A stretch of DNA of 10,920 nt, from assembly GCA_022784805.1 (NCBI GenBank), contig JALFYG010000207.1, positions 1-10,920 on the forward strand. The letters are read 5' to 3'. The notes under the pieces were generated by a model. It ran no database searches. It was not told the DNA's origin and saw only the letters and a list, made by a program, of their open reading frames with translations. Shown here piece after piece: positions 1-6,912 of this stretch; position 1 is the first letter of the stretch; each line of letters begins with the position of its first letter. This DNA comes from Spirochaetales bacterium. GTDB lineage: Bacteria > Spirochaetota > Spirochaetia > Sphaerochaetales > Sphaerochaetaceae. A program made the position numbers and the translations under genes.

Positions 1-1510
1 CACTGAAGCTGATTCCGTTTCCCCAACGCTTGTCGCCTACCCAGTTATCTGAAAGAGAGACAGACAAAGACTGTGTTGACGGGCTGATTTCTGTTGAGAG
101 AGAGAGGGCTCTTCCTGTACCTCCAAGGTTGTTGTTTGTAAGTGACAAGAAGCCGGAGACAGGGAAACCATTGAGTTCAGTGGCTCCAAATGTAGCACCG
201 AACTGGAGTTCCATCTGATTTCCTTCTTCAACGTTAAACTCGCAGATGACTCCGTCTTCAGAGTTTCCAGGATAAAGAGAAGCAGAAATATTCTTCAAGA
301 GAGATGTGTTGTACATATTCTGCTGAGACTGGATGAATGCAGAGCGTGAGAAGACATCTCCTACGCTGAATGCAAGCTCTCTTTCAAGGACATAAGGTTT
401 GGTCTTTGTAAGGCCATTGATTCTTATTTCTTCGACTTTAGTCTGAACACCCTCTGTGATGAAGAAGTTGATGGAAACTACATTTCCCTCTTCCCTGACA
501 ATCTGAGGATTTACCATTGAGTAAACATAACCATTGTCATAATAAAGAGATGCAATGTTTTCATAGATTGTGTTGATTCTATCACTGTTGTATCTTTCCC
601 CTTCATTGACTGTGATGAGGGCGTTGATGTCATCATCGGAGAAAATAGTATTTCCAGAGAATTTGATACTTCCAATAGTCCAAAGTCCGCCTTCATCGAT
701 TGTATAGACGATATTTACATACTTGGTTGATTCAGTTGATTCTTCATCAAGAGGAACAACTTCAGAGCTGACAATTGTAGCATCAGGGTACCCCTTTGTT
801 GCATAGTACTGGACTATGGCACTCATATCAGTAGTCATGTTTGAAGCAATGAAGTTACCACTGTCAAAGAAGCTCTTCTCTTTTGTTGTGAGAAGTTTCT
901 TGAGTTCATCTCTTGAGAGACCTGAAATTCCTTCAAAGAGAACAGACCTTACTTTATATTGCTGCCCTTCGTTGATTGTGTAGTTGACAATTACAGTATT
1001 GTCATCTTTTTCATTGATGGTTGCTTCAACTGTAGCATCTACATAACCTTTGGAGATGTAGTAGTCTTTGATCAACTTGGCATTTGCATTGATGTTATTT
1101 GTAGAATAGAAGCCACCCTTGGTAAGAGTCTGGGCCTCCATAATTGCGTTTGCCCTGACTTTATCATTGCCGAGGATGTAGATTTCACTGATCATTGGGT
1201 TTTCATTAACATAAATGACCAGTTTCACGCCATCTTCATTCTCTGTAGGAACGGCATCAACTATCATCCAGTCCATCCAGCTCTGACTATATAAGTCTGA
1301 ATCCAACTGGGAGAATAATTCATCATCAAATGCTTTACCAATATATTGGCTGACCACACTATTGGCAGTCTTTTCTTTTACGTTTTTCAAGCCATCAAAT
1401 TCTATTGAAGCAATGGGAAGGCCTTCATACCAATTATCGTTGGAAGCGAAAACTGGAATTAAAATTGACAACAGGAGAATGAAAATAAATATCTTCTTGA
1501 ATTTCAGCAT
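1..1510 (-). CDS. bamA: BamA (Omp85) outer membrane assembly factor, 5'-part only, cut by the window edge
   Basis: BamA is the essential outer-membrane protein that folds and inserts beta-barrel proteins. My translation of the minus strand gives 503 residues with no stop before the window edge. Residues 1-22 form a Sec signal peptide: a KFKK basic start, a hydrophobic IFIFILLLSILIPV core, and a VFA cleavage site with no lipobox cysteine. Five POTRA-like repeats follow at about 33-105, 106-183, 184-274, 277-354 and 357-431. They contain typical phrases such as YYISKGYVDA, YYATKGYPDA, IKFSGNTIFSDDDI and LYYDNGYVY. From about 435 the alternating strands FGATFGA and LTNNNLGGTGRALSLS mark the start of the Omp85 barrel. 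In-frame ATGs lie at 1522, 1513 and 1510. GAGG at 1517-1520 is 6 bases from the 1510 ATG, which I prefer, and 3 from 1513. The gene follows tamB by 149 bases and probably has its own promoter. Identification is firm; the C-terminal barrel lies outside the window. Confidence 0.95.
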   Translation of the reverse strand, partial: MLKFKKIFIFILLLSILIPVFASNDNWYEGLPIASIEFDGLKNVKEKTANSVVSQYIGKAFDDELFSQLDSDLYSQSWMDWMIVDAVPTENEDGVKLVIYVNENPMISEIYILGNDKVRANAIMEAQTLTKGGFYSTNNINANAKLIKDYYISKGYVDATVEATINEKDDNTVIVNYTINEGQQYKVRSVLFEGISGLSRDELKKLLTTKEKSFFDSGNFIASNMTTDMSAIVQYYATKGYPDATIVSSEVVPLDEESTESTKYVNIVYTIDEGGLWTIGSIKFSGNTIFSDDDINALITVNEGERYNSDRINTIYENIASLYYDNGYVYSMVNPQIVREEGNVVSINFFITEGVQTKVEEIRINGLTKTKPYVLERELAFSVGDVFSRSAFIQSQQNMYNTSLLKNISASLYPGNSEDGVICEFNVEEGNQMELQFGATFGATELNGFPVSGFLSLTNNNLGGTGRALSLSTEISPSTQSLSVSLSDNWVGDKRWGNGISFS

Positions 1511-1565
1511 CATTAACCTCATAGATGATATTATCAGAAAAGAAGGAAAGTCTCAAATGGAAAGG

Positions 1566-1584
1566 ATATGTACCGTCTACATAT
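1566..1584. repeat. perfect 7-bp inverted repeat in the bamA leader
   Basis: ATATGTA (1566-1572) and TACATAT (1578-1584) are exact reverse complements around the 5-base spacer CCGTC. The site lies downstream of the candidate bamA promoter and about 56 bases before the bamA start. It could be a protein-binding site or a weak AU-rich RNA hairpin. It lacks the GC stem and U-tail of a terminator. Confidence 0.5.
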
Positions 1585-1605
1585 GAACTTCTTCTTTTTT
1601 CTTAT

Positions 1606-1635
1606 AATATAAATAGATAAATATATGTACTTCAA
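1606..1635 (-). promoter_or_regulatory. candidate sigma-70-type promoter for bamA
   Basis: Reading the minus strand, TTGAAG (1630-1635, four of six matches to TTGACA) is followed after 18 bases by TATATT (1606-1611) in a very AT-rich tract. TATTAT at 1604-1609 is an alternative -10 at a spacing of 20. Transcription would start near 1598, leaving a leader of roughly 88 bases before bamA. This rests on consensus matching only, and the AT-rich background makes chance matches easy. Confidence 0.4.
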
Positions 1636-1650
1636 CAGTGAATATGTTGA
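1632..1650. repeat. short inverted repeat after the tamB stop codon
   Basis: TCAACA (1632-1637) and TGTTGA (1645-1650) pair perfectly around a 7-base loop, starting 10 bases after the tamB stop codon. In the minus-strand transcript the hairpin has a weak 6-bp stem and is followed by a mixed A/T tract, not a clean U-run. It overlaps the -35 element proposed for bamA. It may be a weak terminator, an operator or chance. Confidence 0.3.
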
Positions 1651-1659
1651 TTGTGTGAA

Positions 1660-4600
1660 TCAGAAGTTTATTGTCTTTGAGATTGAAAAACTAAAAGTGT
1701 CCATCACCGAGTAAAGAGAGAAATATGAAGGAGAAGTCATAAAAGTAATCTTAAATGCAGGATTCATCCACTCCAAACTAAACTCTGTATCCAAAACCAA
1801 GTCATCTGCGATAAATGTATATTTATCATTGGAATTCTTATTGGCTGAAAGGTGTATCATTCCCTGGAGATAGAAGTTGGAAGAAAGATATTTACCGATG
1901 TTCAAAGTAGTACCATCCAGATATCTTGCCATCGGTGAATATGTGCTGTAGTTATCTGTAAGGGAAGAAGAGATAGTATCGGAGAGAATATTATTGACAA
2001 TATTCGAGTGCAGAGAGAAGGAGTCTACACCGAAGACTTCTTTTAAAGACTGATTCATTCCTGATATTGGATTAGATGTGGTCACAATGCCAAGCCTTCC
2101 CAAGATGTCTATTCCCTCTGTTACAAGCTGGGTGACACTACCCACACTTACAGTTCCATAAGTTGAGGAAGGAAGAATGGACTGACCGAGAATCTCCATA
2201 ATCTCATTGAGATCTTTTGCTGGGGAACTTTCCAATGTCGGGTTAATGTTACCGAAGGTGTTGTCCTTCATTACCAGATATACTTCCACCCTGTTACTAT
2301 CGCTGTCGTAGTCACGGAGAGTAGCCCTGAGGTTAATCTTCGGGTCAAGCTTACTTGGATCAGGAAATGAAATATTTCCTTCTGTAATATAGAAGTATTT
2401 CTGGAAATAGAATATCTCTCCACCTCTAATGTCCACGTCTCCCTGGACAGAATAAGAGCTACCTTTCTTCACAAAGGTTACGGTGCTGTCTTCGTCAAGA
2501 GTAATGGAGATGATAGGATCAGCTTGAGCTGGATAGATTATTCTGTTATTTCTTTCGAAGTTGATTGTCATGTCAACGTTTGCGCTGCCTCTGAGATTAT
2601 ACCACTCAGGATATGGATTCATACCAATGGTAACTACAGAGTCAATGACATTTAACTCACCGTCATTATTCATAGGCTCCCCTTCTGTAGTCTTCATATA
2701 GTAGTGGCCATAACCGTTTGCAAGAATATCGATGTTCATCATTGGAAGAGGAACTCTTATTCTTACTGGATTGTTTTCATCCATCCATATCTCTGCAACA
2801 TATCCTTCAATGGAAAGAGTTGGGGTCAAAGTGAGACCAGCACACATATCGATGGTCTTTCTTTCATAGGTTTCGTAATCGATGACAGTAGCCTTTGAAA
2901 CGGAACACCTGAGGTCATTATTCCAAAGAGTGAACGTAGGATTATGTACAATGACCTTTTGATCTGGAACCCAGAAGATATTTACACCCATTTCTTCTGT
3001 ATATAAGTTTCCATTAAGGTTATAGATGCCGTCTTTTGCAAGGATACCTGCCTCTCCTTTGAGAAAACACTCGTCAAATGTAATGTAAGGAGGGTTCATA
3101 AACACGTTTATAAAGTACATATTGAAGGATCTGATGTTGGCATTTGCATTGATTCCTTCATTTAAGTCACCCTTAATTGATAGTGCAGCAAGAGGATGTA
3201 CATCTATATCCAAGTCAAAAGTTTTGTTATCAAAATCGAACCATCCGGAAATCAAAGAACCGGTAAAGTCAATTCTTCTGTTTCTGATCAAACCGGATGT
3301 ACTCTTATTCTCCACAAGAATTCTTGAGTTATCGATATCAAGGGATTTAAGGTTAAGGGAAAGCTCGATACCCTCCCCTCCGTCTCTCAGTATATTGTAG
3401 AGTGAAGTATAGAGGTTCTCATTGTCGTTCATAACCAATAAAAGGTTAAAGTCCGCAGAAATAGGATAGTCCCTATCCACATGCTCACCCTTCATTCTGA
3501 ATCTTCCTTCGCCTATCTTTAGTTCTCCATCAATGGAGTTCCAATCTATTGAATCTATTTCAATGGAGAAACCGGAGTTACTGAAGATGATGTTATCAAG
3601 AAGGAGAGAGTCACCATTGACAGCCAAATCAGCAGTAAGCTTTCTGTCATCGTTGACGCTATCATAAGCCAGGGCCTCAACGTTACCTTCCATTGAGATG
3701 TCAGCGATACGGGATGCTCTTCCTGTCAAGTTCATGTTAAGGTACATGTCCCTGATTCCGAATGGAGTCAAATCCAAATTCCTTGCCCTGATAAATCCGG
3801 AGTAGAGAGTATCTTTTGTGAAGGAGAATACAACGTCACCTCCACCTTCTGCTCCATCAAGAGAACCAGATAGGTCAAAGGTGGATAAATCGAAGTACAA
3901 CTTACCATTGAAATATGTAACGTCATTGGTGCTGATAGATAACTCTGGAACAGAGATTGCCGTCTTATCACCAGTAAAATTAAGTTTGATATTTGGAGAA
4001 GAAGGAATAAACCAAAGGTTCTCAAGATTGATTCCTTCACCATCTATTCTCCACTCTCCATTATTCACTGCAAACTCAATGTCGCCGTCAATCAACATAG
4101 GGTTACCCTTTCCATCCCTTACTATATCCAATCTTCTTAGGAGCAAGGATGCATAGATGCCTTCTGAGAAGGAACCATTAAGACCGATTTTTGAACTTGA
4201 AGCACCGAAAGTCTTCTCATTTAAGTCAACATTGAAGATAAATGGTCTCTTTGTTCCAAGGGTTGTAAGAGTACTGCTACCTGTAATGATTCCTTCCTGG
4301 AAGTTAAGTTTTCCAATGATAGAGGTATCGTCGGTGGACAAGGCCATAATGGAGAAGTCATAACTTGTTTCAGAAGAAAGAATAAGGGATCCTTTTACAC
4401 CTTTATCTCCTTCCGGAAGATTAAGGGAGAAGGATAGAGACGGAAGCATATTGGAATATGGAAGATTACCGGAGAGAAGAAGAGAAAAATACTTAGTATT
4501 GAGATCAATTGAACTGAATACTACGCTTTCATCTTTAAATGAAAGGTCTCCTTTGGACTTTATATAGGTCTCTATTTCACCATATTTTATGCTAGATAAA

Positions 4601-6216
4601 TCAACTGAATAAGAAATGTCGCCTTGGAAGAATAGCTTGGACAATTCGCTATATTTTCCGTTTACATCTAAGCTACAGGATATGGATGAAGTTGAAGGAA
4701 TGTACTTATCAACATCAACGCTATAATCCTTTAAGAGAGCATAGATTACAGAGATTGGATAATCACTCAAATCCATCTTTCCATTAAATGACTTATCATT
4801 AAAGCCCAATAAAAGATCAAGATTAATCTTTCCATATTCAAGAATCAGCTGGGCTTTATCTATATCACCTTTAATGACAAGACTATTGTCTTTTTTCTCT
4901 CCATACCCAAGGTACATATCTCTTGAGACAACGGAGAAGCTTTGAAGAGTATTATCACCGAAAGCAAGTTCCACATCAAAGCCTATGAGAATATCTCCTG
5001 AGACATTACTCTTAGGAGATATGATGGAGTCTAAGCCGAGAGCTATCTTTATGCCTTCATTATAGTCCAATGACAATGAACCGTTGTCCAGTTCGACCTT
5101 TGTAAAAATATTACTTGTAAGGTTCTCAAGAGAATTTATCTTAAGAGACTGGAACTTAAGCTCAGCTTTTTTATCATAAAGGGAAATGGAAGGTATGGAA
5201 ATGTTATCAAGAGTAAATGGAATCTCCTGATATTGTCCTGATGCACCCTCTATTCTTGCACTTAGCTCTTTAAAATCCTCTGTTTTTACTACAGCGTTCT
5301 TTGCGTTGATTACTGCGTCCTGGAATCTCCCCTTTATTTCCTCAAGTTTCAGCTCAACTCCTTTTTCCCCTATAATCACAGAAATAGGGTTGACGGAGAC
5401 TTCTCCATCAGGAATAGAGAGGCTTGTTCCATTAAGAGTCAAACTACCTTCAAGATCCTTTATGGATGAGAGGGACTTGGCTGTGATATTTCCGACAACA
5501 GCATTTGTATTAATGTTAAAGGATGAGGAAGAAAGAGAGGCTGAATCAAGGGAGAGAGAAGCCTTAAGACCTTCAGCCATATTTAGAGAAAGAAGTATTT
5601 CTTTAAGTGACAAGGAATAGTCATCATATTTCAGGTTAATCTCAGGAACCTTCAGGTTTGCTGAAATATTATCAAAGCCATCGATGATGTCCATGGAGGC
5701 TGAAATACCTTCAACTCTCCATTTATCTAAAACTGTAAGTGCGATATTCTCCAACTTCACAGAGAAGCTATATTTTGAATCTTTTGAAGCTGTTTCATTG
5801 TTTTCACTGGTGGTGTCGCTCTCAGAAGAGAAGCTATTGAAAAACTCCTCTGTGAGTTTTACTTCACCGTTTACAGCAACTATTTCAGCCTTTGTCTTTC
5901 CTTTTATTAAGAAAGAAAAGAGATCAAATAGTCCCATCTTGATTTCCACAGACTCTATTTGGGCTATCTCCTCATCTTTGTAGCTGATACTTATATCATT
6001 TACCATGACCCTGTCCCTGAAGTTACGCTCCATGGAAGAAAAAGAGAATGAGAAATCACTATCCTTTTCAGTGAAGGATTGGAAAATGCTGTTTGTAACC
6101 AAAAGTGTGGGTGAAGTAAGGTCAAGCTCTGCAATAATGAAGACAGAACTGAAAGCAAATATCAGAAGAACAAATAAAGATATTAATACGGTCTTCAGAT
6201 TACTATGAAATTTCAA
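1660..6216 (-). CDS. tamB: TamB-family (DUF490) inner-membrane-anchored protein, 1518 aa
   Basis: TamB is anchored in the inner membrane and spans the periplasm as a long beta-rich structure. It is linked to outer-membrane protein assembly and to lipid transport between the membranes, in the AsmA-like group with bridge-like lipid transfer proteins. Residues about 8-29 (VLISLFVLLIFAFSSVFIIA) form an uncleaved signal anchor. The next 1100 or so residues are serine-rich alternating beta-strand sequence. The last 370 or so carry the conserved family domain: VDIRGGEIFYFQKYFYITEG, SFPDPSKLDPKINLRA, then PTLESSPAKDLNEIMEILGQ and a LNIGKYLSSNFYLQG strand. The protein ends in SFSISKTINF with a terminal phenylalanine. 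The only usable start is TTG at 6216: an in-frame stop lies at 6232-6234 with no ATG or GTG between. In length it exceeds E. coli TamB (about 1260 aa). No TamA is present, and bamA follows directly, which fits TamB working with BamA as reported for Borrelia. Divergent from tmk. Confidence 0.9.
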   Translation of the reverse strand: MKFHSNLKTVLISLFVLLIFAFSSVFIIAELDLTSPTLLVTNSIFQSFTEKDSDFSFSFSSMERNFRDRVMVNDISISYKDEEIAQIESVEIKMGLFDLFSFLIKGKTKAEIVAVNGEVKLTEEFFNSFSSESDTTSENNETASKDSKYSFSVKLENIALTVLDKWRVEGISASMDIIDGFDNISANLKVPEINLKYDDYSLSLKEILLSLNMAEGLKASLSLDSASLSSSSFNINTNAVVGNITAKSLSSIKDLEGSLTLNGTSLSIPDGEVSVNPISVIIGEKGVELKLEEIKGRFQDAVINAKNAVVKTEDFKELSARIEGASGQYQEIPFTLDNISIPSISLYDKKAELKFQSLKINSLENLTSNIFTKVELDNGSLSLDYNEGIKIALGLDSIISPKSNVSGDILIGFDVELAFGDNTLQSFSVVSRDMYLGYGEKKDNSLVIKGDIDKAQLILEYGKINLDLLLGFNDKSFNGKMDLSDYPISVIYALLKDYSVDVDKYIPSTSSISCSLDVNGKYSELSKLFFQGDISYSVDLSSIKYGEIETYIKSKGDLSFKDESVVFSSIDLNTKYFSLLLSGNLPYSNMLPSLSFSLNLPEGDKGVKGSLILSSETSYDFSIMALSTDDTSIIGKLNFQEGIITGSSTLTTLGTKRPFIFNVDLNEKTFGASSSKIGLNGSFSEGIYASLLLRRLDIVRDGKGNPMLIDGDIEFAVNNGEWRIDGEGINLENLWFIPSSPNIKLNFTGDKTAISVPELSISTNDVTYFNGKLYFDLSTFDLSGSLDGAEGGGDVVFSFTKDTLYSGFIRARNLDLTPFGIRDMYLNMNLTGRASRIADISMEGNVEALAYDSVNDDRKLTADLAVNGDSLLLDNIIFSNSGFSIEIDSIDWNSIDGELKIGEGRFRMKGEHVDRDYPISADFNLLLVMNDNENLYTSLYNILRDGGEGIELSLNLKSLDIDNSRILVENKSTSGLIRNRRIDFTGSLISGWFDFDNKTFDLDIDVHPLAALSIKGDLNEGINANANIRSFNMYFINVFMNPPYITFDECFLKGEAGILAKDGIYNLNGNLYTEEMGVNIFWVPDQKVIVHNPTFTLWNNDLRCSVSKATVIDYETYERKTIDMCAGLTLTPTLSIEGYVAEIWMDENNPVRIRVPLPMMNIDILANGYGHYYMKTTEGEPMNNDGELNVIDSVVTIGMNPYPEWYNLRGSANVDMTINFERNNRIIYPAQADPIISITLDEDSTVTFVKKGSSYSVQGDVDIRGGEIFYFQKYFYITEGNISFPDPSKLDPKINLRATLRDYDSDSNRVEVYLVMKDNTFGNINPTLESSPAKDLNEIMEILGQSILPSSTYGTVSVGSVTQLVTEGIDILGRLGIVTTSNPISGMNQSLKEVFGVDSFSLHSNIVNNILSDTISSSLTDNYSTYSPMARYLDGTTLNIGKYLSSNFYLQGMIHLSANKNSNDKYTFIADDLVLDTEFSLEWMNPAFKITFMTSPSYFSLYSVMDTFSFSISKTINF

Positions 6217-6227
6217 TCCTTCACCCC
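6214..6227 (-). promoter_or_regulatory. tamB ribosome binding site and TTG start
   Basis: On the minus strand GGGGTG (6222-6227) is 5 bases before the TTG start codon at 6214-6216. AAGGA (6217-6221) abuts the start directly, too close to be the site by itself. The in-frame stop at 6232-6234 excludes an upstream start, and no ATG occurs before the membrane anchor, so TTG is the only reasonable choice. Confidence 0.6.
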
Positions 6228-6236
6228 AAAATCAGA

Positions 6237-6265
6237 TTTACAGTTTACTCCTAATAATCTAACAT
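6237..6265 (+). promoter_or_regulatory. candidate tmk promoter
   Basis: TTTACA (6237-6242, five of six matches) and TAACAT (6260-6265, four of six) are separated by 17 bases in the 78-base gap between the divergent tamB and tmk starts. Transcription would start near 6272, before the GGAGA ribosome site at 6286-6290. Such transcripts would begin downstream of the ATG at 6205, which argues against that longer tmk start. Confidence 0.35.
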
Positions 6266-6283
6266 TTTTTCCAGCTGTGATAA
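6256..6283 (-). promoter_or_regulatory. candidate tamB promoter
   Basis: On the minus strand TTATCA (6278-6283) and TAGATT (6256-6261) are separated by 16 bases, and each matches the sigma-70 consensus at four of six positions. Transcription would begin around 6249, about 33 bases before the TTG start. The site overlaps the promoter proposed for tmk on the other strand. This is a weak, consensus-only call. Confidence 0.25.
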
Positions 6284-6294
6284 ATGGAGAAAAG

Positions 6295-6912
6295 ATGAAT
6301 ATGAAAAATACAATCGTCATAGAAGGCTTGGATGGAGCAGGTACAACTACACAAATGCGCCTGATTGCCAAAAGATTGGAAGATGAGGGAAAGAAAGTAT
6401 TTATTACCCACGAGCCTACTGACTACCCCATTGGCAGAATGGTAAGAGAAGTCCTCCAGAAAAAAATCAAAACCACTCCAGAAGCTTTGGCCCTTCTTTT
6501 TTCTGCAGATAGAGACGATCACCTTTATAACAAGGAGTATGGTCTGGAGAAGATGATTGATGATGGGTTCATCATTGTCACAGATAGATACAAGTATTCA
6601 TCTATTGCATATCAGGGAGCTGAATGTGATATCGAGTATATCAAGGCAATCAACAGCCGTTTCCCACACCCAAGCCATTTGATCTTTGTGGATACCACTC
6701 CCGAAGCATGCATGGAAAGAATAGAAAAGCGTGGATGTGAGAAGGAACTATTTGAAAGATTGGAGTTCCTGAAAAAAGTTAGGGAAAACTATATAGAACA
6801 ATTCTCCTCCCTTCCTGAAGAAGTGAACTATCTCTATATCAATGGAGACAAGTCTATCGAGGAAGTAGAGGAAGAAATCTGGAGTTGGCTTAAGACCACT
6901 AACCTTTTATAA
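6295..6912 (+). CDS. tmk: thymidylate kinase (dTMP kinase), 205 aa, with altered P-loop
   Basis: Tmk phosphorylates dTMP to dTDP with ATP, the step after dTMP formation on the way to dTTP. The P-loop region is IEGLDGAGTTTQ (residues 9-20), where threonine 17 stands in the place of the usual Walker A lysine. Other family marks are intact: HEPTDYPIG (39-47) for the dTMP site, LLFSADRDDH (67-76), the DRY motif with SSIAYQGA (97-109), and the LID-like segment ERIEKRGCEKELFERLEFL (141-159). Length is normal for bacterial Tmk. I chose ATG 6295, which has GGAG at 6286-6289 five bases upstream; ATG 6301 is the next possibility. An in-frame ATG at 6205 would add 30 residues unlike the family and overlap the tamB start. 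It is the only plus-strand gene here, and its 3' end overlaps that of queA by 14 bases. A related P-loop kinase cannot be fully excluded, but the dTMP-site motifs favour Tmk. Confidence 0.9.
   Translation: MNMKNTIVIEGLDGAGTTTQMRLIAKRLEDEGKKVFITHEPTDYPIGRMVREVLQKKIKTTPEALALLFSADRDDHLYNKEYGLEKMIDDGFIIVTDRYKYSSIAYQGAECDIEYIKAINSRFPHPSHLIFVDTTPEACMERIEKRGCEKELFERLEFLKKVRENYIEQFSSLPEEVNYLYINGDKSIEEVEEEIWSWLKTTNLL
6899..6912. other. convergent overlap of tmk and queA 3' ends
   Basis: The tmk stop TAA (6910-6912, plus) lies inside the last queA codons, and the queA stop TAG (6899-6901, minus strand) lies inside the last tmk codons. There is no intergenic space and no visible hairpin with a T-run, so neither gene has an obvious terminator. 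Confidence 0.85.

Larger units (their letters stand above)
1511..1659 (-). other. tamB-bamA intergenic region / bamA leader
   Basis: This AT-rich 149-base gap holds a candidate bamA promoter, a perfect inverted repeat in the predicted leader and a short hairpin just after the tamB stop. The octamer ATATGTAC occurs twice in direct orientation, at 1566-1573 and 1623-1630. I see no short gene with a credible ribosome site, and no GC-rich hairpin followed by a T-run that would make a convincing terminator. Confidence 0.6.

Noticed and set aside
959..1294. Plus-strand open frame of 111 codons
   Set aside because: It is wholly antisense to the POTRA-coding part of bamA, which is strongly supported; it has no recognisable domain and the sequence looks like a shadow frame.
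1632..1650. Hairpin after tamB as a rho-independent terminator
   Set aside because: The 6-bp stem is AT-rich and not followed by a continuous T-run on the transcribed strand, so it is listed only as an inverted repeat.
3122..5983. Several plus-strand open frames of about 90-112 codons inside tamB
   Set aside because: They are antisense shadows of the long beta-rich, serine-rich tamB frame, with no family motifs and no convincing ribosome sites.
6205..6294. Longer tmk start at ATG 6205 (30 extra residues)
   Set aside because: The extra residues do not resemble the Tmk N-terminus, the extension overlaps the tamB start, and a better-placed GGAG lies before ATG 6295.
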